A DNA stretch of 19,791 nucleotides, taken from an uncultured Corynebacterium sp. GTDB lineage: Bacteria; Actinomycetota; Actinomycetes; Mycobacteriales; Mycobacteriaceae. The stretch's first letter is position 1. Every line of letters starts with the position of its first letter. The position numbers and the translations under genes are program-made. A model generated the notes under the pieces. The model ran no database searches, was not told the origin of the DNA, and worked only from the letters and a program-made list of their open reading frames with translations. Below, piece by piece: positions 6,882 to 14,273 of the stretch. The stretch lies in contig NZ_CALLDG010000098.1 of assembly GCF_937999985.1 (NCBI RefSeq), positions 1-19,791 on the forward strand. The letters are read 5' to 3'.

Positions 6882-7571
6882 CTAGTGGCCCACGCCATAC
6901 ATACCGAGCTCGTCATCGCGCACGAGCTTGCCCTTCGACAGCTCGATCACGCGCTTACGCATGGAGTCCACCGCCACATCGTCGTGGGTGGACATCACCA
7001 CGGTCGTACCGTTCTGGTTAATGCGGTTGAGCAGCATCATGATCTCTGATGAAGTATCGGGGTCCAGGTTGCCTGTCGGCTCGTCCGCCAGCAGGACCAA
7101 AGGCTTATTTACGGACGCCCGCGCGATCGCCACACGCTGCTGTTCACCACCCGACAGTTCGTGCGGGAAGCGGTTTTCCTTTCCGTCGAGACCAACGGTC
7201 TTCAACGCCGCAGGCACCAAGTGCTGAATTTCCGCGCGCTTCTTGCCAATGACCTCGAGGGCGAAGGCAACGTTGTCGAAGACGGTCTTCTTCGGCAGCA
7301 GACGGAAGTCCTGGAAGACATAGCCAATGCGCTGGCGTAGCTTCGGCACATCCCGCCCCTTGATCTTGTTTACGTGGTAGCCGGCGACGTGCAAGTCCCC
7401 CGAATCTAGCTTTTCCTCGCGCAGAATGAGCTGCAGAAACGTGGACTTACCGGAGCCGGAGGGGCCGATAAGGAAGACGAACTCGCCCTTTTCGATGTCC
7501 AGGGTGATGTTGTCCAGGGCCGGCCGCCCGGAAGACAGATAGCTCTTGGTTACGTTTTCGAAGGTGATCAC
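6882..7571 (-). CDS. ftsE: Cell division ATP-binding protein FtsE
   Basis: FtsE is the cytoplasmic ATPase of FtsEX; ATP hydrolysis drives a change in FtsX that switches on septal hydrolases. The 229-residue protein has every ABC motif: Walker A GPSGSGKST (36-44), Q-loop Gln87 in VFQDFRLL, signature LSGGEQQR (139-146), Walker B LVLLADEP (158-165) and the H-loop His196 in MSTHD. The start is GTG at 7571 (MITFENVTK), the conserved family start. No Shine-Dalgarno is seen. Instead TACACT at 7585-7580 ends 8 nt upstream, which suggests a leaderless mRNA. In many actinobacteria ftsE lies just after prfB; here prfB is about 5.5 kb away, so ftsE needs this promoter of its own. Confidence 0.96.
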   Translation of the reverse strand: MITFENVTKSYLSSGRPALDNITLDIEKGEFVFLIGPSGSGKSTFLQLILREEKLDSGDLHVAGYHVNKIKGRDVPKLRQRIGYVFQDFRLLPKKTVFDNVAFALEVIGKKRAEIQHLVPAALKTVGLDGKENRFPHELSGGEQQRVAIARASVNKPLVLLADEPTGNLDPDTSSEIMMLLNRINQNGTTVVMSTHDDVAVDSMRKRVIELSKGKLVRDDELGMYGVGH

Positions 7572-7579
7572 GAGGAAAC

Positions 7580-7585
7580 AGTGTA
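7580..7585 (-). promoter_or_regulatory. Presumed -10 box of ftsE (leaderless)
   Basis: TACACT on the minus strand matches four of six consensus bases including T1, A2 and T6, and sits 8 nt before the GTG start, so transcription would begin at or next to the start codon. The -35 region is poor. Confidence 0.45.
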
Positions 7586-7611
7586 GCGAAACCAGTGAGG
7601 CAAAGATAGTC

Positions 7612-7638
7612 CAAAGTGACTGTTGTTACTTTTGTGAC
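7612..7638. promoter_or_regulatory. Three 9-bp-phased GTNAC direct repeats upstream of ftsE
   Basis: Read on the minus strand the units are AGTCACAAA, AGTAACAAC and AGTCACTTT, three adjoining 9-mers. They lie just upstream of the expected -35 of ftsE, where an activator could bind. The spacing GTNAC-N4-GTNAC resembles direct-repeat sites of OmpR-family regulators; MtrA is a candidate from memory. The same type of repeat occurs upstream of hisN (15169-15186). Confidence 0.5.
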
Positions 7639-7746
7639 TTCTTGTGCCTTGGTTGGTTTTGGGCTTCTCCTGTCTCGAGGCACCCCAGAATGTAAAGTCG
7701 CAACCCAACCCGATTGAAGAGTTAGGCGTCAAGAAGAGAAAAGCCC

Positions 7747-9369
7747 ATGAGCGACACGAAGACCAAAGAAGAGACTACAAAGAGCAATCAGCCCGGGGGC
7801 TTCCTCGGATTCATCGAGAAAGTTGGCAACAAACTCCCCGACCCGTTTTGGCTCTTCGTCATACTCGGCGGGCTAGTCCTTGTTTCCAGCTTCATCTTCA
7901 ACAAGCTTGGCCTCAGCGCCACGAACCCAGAAGACGGCGAGAAGGTAGAGATCGTCAACCTGCTGAGCTCCGAGGGACTCAAGGAGATCCTTTCGGGCGT
8001 GGTGGACAACTACGTAACCTTCCCACCGCTGGGTCTGATTATTACGGTCATGCTGGGTGTGGCCGTGGCAGAGCACTCCGGCCTGATTAGCGCGGTGGTA
8101 CGCGCAACCGTATCTAGGGTCGGGCCGACACTTCTGACCTTTGTTGTGGCTCTGGCAGGTGTGACGGGCTCTGTAGCCTCCGATGCGGTGTACGTGATCC
8201 TCATTCCGCTGGGCGCAGTGTCCTTCCGCGCAGTAGGCCGTTCCCCGATCGTCGGCGCGATGGTGGCCTTTGCCGCATCCTCAGCTGGGTTTAACTCCTC
8301 GCTGATCCTAAACATCACCGACGTGCTGCTGGGTGGCATCTCTACCTCAGCGGCTCAGATCGTGGACGACGAGTACTTCGTCTCTCCGCTGGCCAACTAC
8401 TTCTTCGTAGCCGTCAGCGCGGTCGTGCTGGCGCTGATCATCACGGCGGTGACGGAGCTGTACATGAAAAAGCGCGCCCTAGACCTTGTTGACCACGACG
8501 AGATCGACTACTCGGAGGTCACCTTCAACACCGGCCGCGACGGCGATGACGAGCTCGCCGGAGACGTACCGCAGGAAAAAATCACCGCCGCACTGAAACT
8601 CGATGTCGCCGAGGCGCGCGCACTAGGGACCACCGCTATCGTCGCCGTAATCATGACAGCCATCTACTTCGCGCTGCTGTTCGTGCCAGGATCGCCACTA
8701 CAAGGCGAAGGCGGCGAAGTGATGTCCAGCCCGCTGATCACCGCAGTGGCCGTGCCCATTGGCGCCTCATTCCTGATTCTCGGCCTGGTCTACGGCCTGG
8801 GCATTAAGTCCATCACGAAGGCCAGCGACGTTCCGGAGTTCATGGCTCGCGGTTTGAAGACCCTGCTGCCGATGATGGTGCTGTTCTTCGCCGTCTCCCA
8901 GTTCCTCGCCTGGTTCAAGGCATCCAACCTGGGCGCTTGGACCGCCATTAAGGGCGCAGAACTGCTACAGAAGGCCGATCTTCCACCGCTGCTGCTCTTC
9001 GGCGCCTTTGTGATCCTTGTGGCGCTGGTGAACCTCTTCATCACTTCTGGTTCCGCCCAGTGGGCGCTGATGGCCCCGATCGTCGTGCCGATGTTCATGT
9101 ACGTCGGATTCTCCCCCGAGGTCACCCAGATGCTGTTCCGTATCGGCGACTCTCCCTCGAACATCATCACCCCGATGAGCCCGTACTTCGCCCTGGCTCT
9201 AACGTTCCTGCAGCGCTACTACAAGAAGGCGGGCATCGGAACGCTGATGTCGCTGGCGCTGCCGTACTCCATCGCCATGCTGGTTGGCTGGTTCCTATTC
9301 TTCGCCCTCTGGTGGATGATCGGCCTACCACTCGGCCCCGGCACCCCGATGGACTACCCGGCGCCGTAG
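7747..9369 (+). CDS. AbgT-family transporter
   Basis: AbgT-family proteins are inner-membrane carriers. Escherichia coli AbgT imports p-aminobenzoyl-glutamate, while the homologues MtrF and YdaH were described as exporting antimetabolites such as sulfonamides. The 540-residue protein has the family start (KLPDPFWLFVIL, 29-40), the hairpin motifs VTGSVASDAVYVILIPLG (139-156) and AFAASSAGFNSSL (174-186), then SGSAQWALMAPIVVPM (about 433-448) and GDSPSNIITPMSPYF (about 466-480). Many hydrophobic segments are spread along its length, with a charged cytoplasmic stretch at about 237-285. ATG at 7747 follows AAGAAGAG at a usable distance. It is divergent from ftsE (175-nt gap) and precedes putA on the same strand by about 148 nt with no clear terminator between. 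The substrate cannot be read from sequence. Confidence 0.88.
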   Translation: MSDTKTKEETTKSNQPGGFLGFIEKVGNKLPDPFWLFVILGGLVLVSSFIFNKLGLSATNPEDGEKVEIVNLLSSEGLKEILSGVVDNYVTFPPLGLIITVMLGVAVAEHSGLISAVVRATVSRVGPTLLTFVVALAGVTGSVASDAVYVILIPLGAVSFRAVGRSPIVGAMVAFAASSAGFNSSLILNITDVLLGGISTSAAQIVDDEYFVSPLANYFFVAVSAVVLALIITAVTELYMKKRALDLVDHDEIDYSEVTFNTGRDGDDELAGDVPQEKITAALKLDVAEARALGTTAIVAVIMTAIYFALLFVPGSPLQGEGGEVMSSPLITAVAVPIGASFLILGLVYGLGIKSITKASDVPEFMARGLKTLLPMMVLFFAVSQFLAWFKASNLGAWTAIKGAELLQKADLPPLLLFGAFVILVALVNLFITSGSAQWALMAPIVVPMFMYVGFSPEVTQMLFRIGDSPSNIITPMSPYFALALTFLQRYYKKAGIGTLMSLALPYSIAMLVGWFLFFALWWMIGLPLGPGTPMDYPAP

Positions 9370-9517
9370 GCTGCAGCACTGGTTCAACACTGCGCTGGCC
9401 CAACCCCGTGGTAGCCCAGCCAGACCCCAATCGTTAGTGTGGAAAACGTACCCTGCACACCGCTTGGCCAGGCTCCACATTGTGCCTTGGCCAACGATCC
9501 AAGAATTGAGGTCGGCG
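9370..9517. other. Spacer between the transporter gene and putA
   Basis: There is no intrinsic terminator with a T-run and no strong promoter. A GTG at 9437 and a GTG at 9482 are in frame with putA but lack convincing ribosome sites, so this stretch is treated as upstream region. Read-through from the transporter gene is possible. Confidence 0.5.
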
Positions 9518-12500
9518 TTGAACAGCCAGGCTAATACTCCTTTACCAAATAGCTCCGATGTCGAAGCGGTGGTCACCAAGGCCATCCACCGTGCCGAACA
9601 GTGGCTGGAGGTCGAAGAAACCTCCGCCTCCACGAAGCAACTGGCAGACATGGTGCATGATCCCGACGGCGTGGAATTCACCTTCGCTTTCGTCGACCGC
9701 GTGGCCCGCCCCGAGGACAACCACGTTTCGGCCAAGGAATTCGCCAAGATCGCTAACCCGTTTAAGCGCACCGAGCCAGTGCCGGGGTTCATGAGCCTGG
9801 TCGATTCCATCCTGGTTACCGCCGGTTCCATCGCAGCCCCGCTGCTGCCGAATATCGTCATGCCGATCGCGCGCTCCTACCTGCGCGCCACCGTCGGCCA
9901 CCTGGTGCTGGATGCGGAATCCAAGGCGCTGGACCGCATGCTGGACGACTACCGCGAAAAGGGCTTCCAGCTGAACCTCAACCTGCTGGGCGAGGCCGTG
10001 CTTGGCGAAGCTGAGGCACAGCGCCGCCTGGATAACACCCTCGACCTGCTGAAAAACCCGCGGGTGGACTACGTTTCCGTCAAGGCCTCCTCCGTGGTCA
10101 GCCAACTGAACCACTGGGATTTCGAGGGCTCCATCGAACGCCTGAAGGATCGCCTGCGCCCGCTGTACCGCCAGGCTATGAAGCGCGACCCGCACCCCTT
10201 CATCAACCTGGACATGGAGGAGTACAAGGACCTCCACCTGACCCTTAAGCTGTTCACTGAGCTGCTGGACGAGGAAGAGTTCCAGAGCCTGGAGGCCGGC
10301 ATCGTGCTGCAGGCATACCTGCCCGACACCTTCGACGCTCTACAGGAGCTGGCGGAGTTCGCCGCGCAGCGCCGCGCCAAGGGTGGCGCGAAAATCAAGG
10401 TGCGCCTGGTGAAGGGCGCCAACCTCTCCATGGAGCGCGTGGATTCCGAGGTTCACGACTGGCCACAGGCACCCTACCTGACGAAGGCGGAGGTGGATGC
10501 CAACTACATCCGCCTGCTGGATTGGGTACTGCAGCCAGAGCACGCAGATAACCTGCGCATCGGCGTGGCTTCGCACAACCTTTACCACCTGGCGCTCGCC
10601 CACGAGCTGTCCGTCGTTCGCAATGTCGAGCACCAGCTGGACGTGGAAATGCTGCAGGGCATGTCCCCCGCGCAGTCTGAAGCCGTGCGCGACGTCGCCG
10701 GCAACATGATCCTGTACACCCCGGTGGTCAAGAAGGAAGACTTCGACGTGGCCATCAGCTACCTGGTGCGCCGCCTGGAGGAAAACGGTGCGAAGCAGAA
10801 CTTCCTCTACGCGCTGTTCACCCCAGAGGATGACGAGACCGACGTCACCGGCATGACTCCGATGCAGGGCCAGGAGCTGCGCTTCCGCAACTCCGTGCGC
10901 GACCGTTGGGAGACCTTCGCCGGTTCGCGTCGAACCCAGAACCGCTTGGAGGAAGAGGCAGAGAAGAAGGGCTGCCAGTCCGACGGCCTGCCCGGCAACT
11001 TCGTCAACGAGCCCGATACCGACCCGACGCTGCCCGCCAACCGCGAGTGGGCGCTACAGATCGTCGATCCGTCGAGCGATCCTGGCCCCGCTCAGACCCC
11101 GGAGGTTACTGACCCTGCGGTTATTGACGCCGCCGTCGCCCGTTGCCGCGAGGCTTCCGCACAGTGGTCGCAGAAGACCGGCGCGGAGCGTGCAGAGCTA
11201 TTGGACCAGGCGGCAGATGCCCTGGCCAACAACCGTTCGAAGCTGATCTCGGCTGCAGTGTTCGAGGCGGGTAAGACCGTCGCCGAGACCGACCCCGAGG
11301 TTTCCGAGGCCATCGACTTTGCCCGCTACTACGCGGAGAGTGCCCGCCAGCTCGACCACGTGCGCGGTTCGGTGTTCACCCCGTACAAGTCCGTGGTGAT
11401 CACCCCGCCGTGGAACTTCCCCATCGCCATCCCGCTGGGCGGCATTTTCGCCGCACTGGCTGCCGGTTCCTGCGCGATCATCAAGCCTGCTCCGCAGGTA
11501 CTGCGCATCGCGGAGGTCTTCATGGAGATTCTGCGTGAGGCTGGCATTTCCGAGGACCTGGTGCAGCTGGTCAACGCCGACGAGGCCGAAGCCGGCAAGC
11601 GTCTGGTGAGCCACCCGGATGTCGAGTCCGTGATCCTCACCGGTGCTTCCGAGACCGCGAAGCTATTCCGCGGCTGGAAGCCGCGCATGGTTATTAACGC
11701 GGAGACCTCCGGCAAGAACGCGATCATCGTCACCCCGGCGGCGGACCCGGATCTGGCGGTGGCGGACATCTTCAAGTCTGCGTATGGCCACGCGGGCCAG
11801 AAGTGCTCTGCCGCCTCGCTGATCATCACCGTCGGTTCGATCGGCAAGTCCAAGCGCTTCATCAACCAGCTGGTCGATGCGGTGCGTTCCATGAAGGTCG
11901 GCCCGGGCTCCGACATCTCCACCTTTATGAACGGCGTGATCGAGGAGCCGGGCGATAAGCTGCTGCGCGGCCTGACCGAGCTGGAGAAGGGCGAGAAGTG
12001 GCTGGTCAAGCCCCGCAAGCTCAACGACGAGGGCACCCTGTGGTCCCCTGGCCTGCGCGATAACGTGAAGCCGGGCAGCTGGTTCCACACCCACGAGTGC
12101 TTCGGCCCGGTGGCGGGCATCATGCACGCTGAAACCCTGGACGAGGCCATCGAGTGGCAAAACTCCACCGGCTTCGGCCTGACCGGTGGCATCCACACCA
12201 TCGACGTGGAAGAAACCGCTTACTGGCGCGAGCGCGTGGAGGTCGGCAACGCCTACGTGGAGCGCGGCATCACCGGCGCTATCGTGCAGCGTCAGTCCTT
12301 CGGCGGCTGGAAGAACTCCGCCCTGGGCAGCGGCGCGAAGGCCGGTGGCCCGAACTACGTAGCCCAGCAGGGCGTGTGGACCGAGGGCGACCTGAGCGAG
12401 TTGGCCTCGGGCACCCTGCCAACGCACATCACGCAGCTACTGCGCGAGATCCGCGGCCTGGGCTCCCCTGCCCTGTCCAAGGACGATCACGTGTGGCTGC

Positions 12501-12994
12501 GTCGCGCCGCAGAGTCGGATGCCTACGCGATGTCCACCGAGTTCGGCGTGGAGCACGACAAGACGGCCCTGGTTGTGGAGTCCAACGTGTTCCGCTACAA
12601 GCCGCTGCTCGAGCCGCTGCGCGTCCGCGTTTCCGAGGGCGCCAACCCGCGCGACCTGCTGCGCCTGAAGCTGGCCTCCGCCGCCACGGGCACGGAGCTG
12701 GATATCTCCGCCAACCCGGAGGTCGCCCGCGAGTGGGGCGAGCTCGGCGAGCAGATGCGTACTTCCTCCGACCGCGACTTTGCCGAGGAAATCGCCATCG
12801 CTCAGTCCGTGCGCGTCCGCTCCTTGGGTGACGCCCCGGATGAGTTCTACGAGGCCGCTGCGAAGTCCGGCTCCGTGATCCTGGATCAGGATGTGTTGCC
12901 CGATGGCCGCCGCGAGCTGCTGCCGCTACTGCTCGAGCAGGCGATCTCCACCACGGAGCACCGCTTCGGCTACATCCACGGCCTCACCCCTTAA
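9518..12994 (+). CDS. putA: Bifunctional proline dehydrogenase / L-glutamate gamma-semialdehyde dehydrogenase
   Basis: PutA oxidises proline to glutamate in two steps: an FAD-dependent proline dehydrogenase, then an NAD-dependent aldehyde dehydrogenase, with channelling of the intermediate. From TTG 9518 the protein has 1158 residues. The proline dehydrogenase barrel spans about 75-450 (FINLDMEEYKDL, KVRLVKGAN, VASHNLYHLA). The aldehyde dehydrogenase domain spans about 530-960, with TPPWNFPIAIPLGG, LTGASETA, Glu729 in INAETSG and nucleophile Cys763 in GQKCSA. About 190 C-terminal residues beyond it match the extra C-terminal domain of type B PutAs. There is no N-terminal ribbon-helix-helix, so it should not act as its own repressor. 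TTG 9518 has GAGG with a 6-nt spacer; the frame is open from GTG 9437 (1185 residues), but that start has no ribosome site. Confidence 0.95.
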   Translation: MNSQANTPLPNSSDVEAVVTKAIHRAEQWLEVEETSASTKQLADMVHDPDGVEFTFAFVDRVARPEDNHVSAKEFAKIANPFKRTEPVPGFMSLVDSILVTAGSIAAPLLPNIVMPIARSYLRATVGHLVLDAESKALDRMLDDYREKGFQLNLNLLGEAVLGEAEAQRRLDNTLDLLKNPRVDYVSVKASSVVSQLNHWDFEGSIERLKDRLRPLYRQAMKRDPHPFINLDMEEYKDLHLTLKLFTELLDEEEFQSLEAGIVLQAYLPDTFDALQELAEFAAQRRAKGGAKIKVRLVKGANLSMERVDSEVHDWPQAPYLTKAEVDANYIRLLDWVLQPEHADNLRIGVASHNLYHLALAHELSVVRNVEHQLDVEMLQGMSPAQSEAVRDVAGNMILYTPVVKKEDFDVAISYLVRRLEENGAKQNFLYALFTPEDDETDVTGMTPMQGQELRFRNSVRDRWETFAGSRRTQNRLEEEAEKKGCQSDGLPGNFVNEPDTDPTLPANREWALQIVDPSSDPGPAQTPEVTDPAVIDAAVARCREASAQWSQKTGAERAELLDQAADALANNRSKLISAAVFEAGKTVAETDPEVSEAIDFARYYAESARQLDHVRGSVFTPYKSVVITPPWNFPIAIPLGGIFAALAAGSCAIIKPAPQVLRIAEVFMEILREAGISEDLVQLVNADEAEAGKRLVSHPDVESVILTGASETAKLFRGWKPRMVINAETSGKNAIIVTPAADPDLAVADIFKSAYGHAGQKCSAASLIITVGSIGKSKRFINQLVDAVRSMKVGPGSDISTFMNGVIEEPGDKLLRGLTELEKGEKWLVKPRKLNDEGTLWSPGLRDNVKPGSWFHTHECFGPVAGIMHAETLDEAIEWQNSTGFGLTGGIHTIDVEETAYWRERVEVGNAYVERGITGAIVQRQSFGGWKNSALGSGAKAGGPNYVAQQGVWTEGDLSELASGTLPTHITQLLREIRGLGSPALSKDDHVWLRRAAESDAYAMSTEFGVEHDKTALVVESNVFRYKPLLEPLRVRVSEGANPRDLLRLKLASAATGTELDISANPEVAREWGELGEQMRTSSDRDFAEEIAIAQSVRVRSLGDAPDEFYEAAAKSGSVILDQDVLPDGRRELLPLLLEQAISTTEHRFGYIHGLTP

Positions 12995-13027
12995 GGCCCT
13001 TAAGGCGCAGCGCTGAGCCTGGCCGGG

Positions 13028-13070
13028 TGCGCCAAGCCTGGCGCGGCCACAGCCGGGCGCTCAGCCCGGC
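13028..13070. terminator. Two GC-rich hairpins between convergent putA and prfB
   Basis: GCGCCA-AGCC-TGGCGC (13029-13044) and GCCGGGC-N5-GCCCGGC (13052-13070) are perfect inverted repeats. Neither is followed by a T-run, but placed between convergent genes they are plausible bidirectional termination or pause structures. Confidence 0.4.
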
Positions 13071-13100
13071 CGCAGTCCAGCGCGGCCGCAGTCCAGCGCG
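13069..13100. repeat. 16-bp exact tandem duplication next to the prfB stop
   Basis: gccgcagtccagcgcg occurs twice without a gap (13069-13084 and 13085-13100), ending exactly at the prfB stop codon. Confidence 0.95.
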
Positions 13101-14234
13101 CTAGGCCTGCGCTTCCTGCTGTTGCACCATGCGCCAGCGGATGCCGGCCTCCAGGAAGCCGTCGAGGTCACCATCCAGCACCTTGCTGGGATCGTTGACC
13201 TCGACGTTCGTACGCAGATCCTTCACCATCTGGTACGGGTGCAGCACGTAGTTGCGCATCTGGTTACCCCAGGAGTTAGAGCCGTCGCCCTTCAGCGCGT
13301 CCATTTCGGCCTGCTCTTCTTGACGCTTACGCTCCAGCAGCTTCGCCTGCAGCACCCGCATGGCGGACGCCTTGTTCTGAATCTGCGATTTCTCGTTCTG
13401 GCATGTCACCACAATGCCGGTGGGCACGTGGGTCAGGCGCACCGCCGAGTCGGTGGTGTTCACCGACTGACCGCCCGGGCCCGAGGAGCGGTAGACGTCC
13501 ACGCGCACGTCGTTTTCGTCAATGTCGATGTGGTCGGTCTTCTCCACCACTGGTAGCACCTCCACCTCGGCGAAAGAGGTCTGGCGGCGTCCCTGGTTAT
13601 CGAAGGGGGAAATGCGCACCAGGCGGTGAGTTCCCTGCTCCACGGAGAGGGTGCCGTACATGTATTCGCCGTGGATGACGATGGTCGCGGACTTAATGCC
13701 GGCCTCCTCGGCGTAGGAGATGTCGTAGACCTCCACCTTGTGCCCGGCCTTTTCGGCCCAGCGGGTGTACATGCGCAGCAGCATTTCTGCCCAGTCGGCG
13801 GCATCTACGCCGCCGGCCGCACTGCGGATGTTCAGCACAGCTTCGCGCTCGTCGTACTCCCCCGACAACATCGTCGTGACCTCGAGCGATTCAATTTCCT
13901 GGCGCAGCTCCTCTCGCTCCGCATCGGCCAGCTGCACCGCTTCCTGAGCTGCGTCCGGATCGTCCCCAGCTTCTTCCTCGGCCATGTCGTAGAGCACCGG
14001 CAGGTCATCCAGGCGTTGGCGCAGCCCCGTGACCTTCTTCAACTTCGCCTGCACGCGGGAAAGCTCGGAAGTCACCTGCTGCGCGTGGTCGGGGTCGTCC
14101 CACAGGGAGGGGTCGGCGGACTTTTCCTCCAGCTCGCGGGCGCGGTCGCCCAGCTCGTCGAGGTCCAGCACCTTCTCGATGGTGGTCAGGGTACCGTCCA
14201 GGTCGCTTAGGTCTGCAGAAACTTCCGGTTGCAT
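13101..14234 (-). CDS. prfB: Peptide chain release factor 2
   Basis: RF2 recognises UGA and UAA stop codons and triggers peptide release. The 377-residue protein carries the RF2 anticodon tripeptide SPF (209-211, in RLVRISPFD) and the catalytic GGQ (254-256, in SSGPGGQSVN). The frame is continuous from the first codon, so the programmed +1 frameshift that controls prfB in many bacteria is absent. The start is ATG at 14234 (MQPEVSADL). There is no Shine-Dalgarno, but TAGACT (14248-14243) ends 8 nt upstream, which fits a leaderless transcript. The reading frame stays open to 14981, but that part is antisense to the next gene and not family-like. In related genomes, as I recall, prfB directly precedes ftsE; here putA and the transporter lie between. 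Confidence 0.96.
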   Translation of the reverse strand: MQPEVSADLSDLDGTLTTIEKVLDLDELGDRARELEEKSADPSLWDDPDHAQQVTSELSRVQAKLKKVTGLRQRLDDLPVLYDMAEEEAGDDPDAAQEAVQLADAEREELRQEIESLEVTTMLSGEYDEREAVLNIRSAAGGVDAADWAEMLLRMYTRWAEKAGHKVEVYDISYAEEAGIKSATIVIHGEYMYGTLSVEQGTHRLVRISPFDNQGRRQTSFAEVEVLPVVEKTDHIDIDENDVRVDVYRSSGPGGQSVNTTDSAVRLTHVPTGIVVTCQNEKSQIQNKASAMRVLQAKLLERKRQEEQAEMDALKGDGSNSWGNQMRNYVLHPYQMVKDLRTNVEVNDPSKVLDGDLDGFLEAGIRWRMVQQQEAQA

Positions 14235-14242
14235 AATGCGCA

Positions 14243-14266
14243 AGTCTACCCGGCGGCATGCACAAT
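14243..14266. promoter_or_regulatory. Overlapping divergent promoters of prfB and the phosphatase gene
   Basis: The two start codons are separated by only 39 nt. A -10-like TAGACT (minus, 14248-14243) lies 8 nt before the prfB ATG, and CACAAT (plus, 14261-14266) lies 7 nt before the phosphatase ATG. Both -35 regions must overlap the opposite promoter or gene. The -35 hexamers are poor on both strands. Confidence 0.45.
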
Positions 14267-14273
14267 GGAATGT

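Noticed and set aside
9542..12831. Long reading frames antisense or out of frame to putA (up to 290 codons)
   Set aside because: These are shadow frames produced by strong third-position GC bias in putA; their translations are low-complexity and match nothing.
13101..14234. Programmed frameshift in prfB
   Set aside because: The frame is continuous from ATG to stop and covers SPF and GGQ, so there is no in-frame UGA or slippage site to use.
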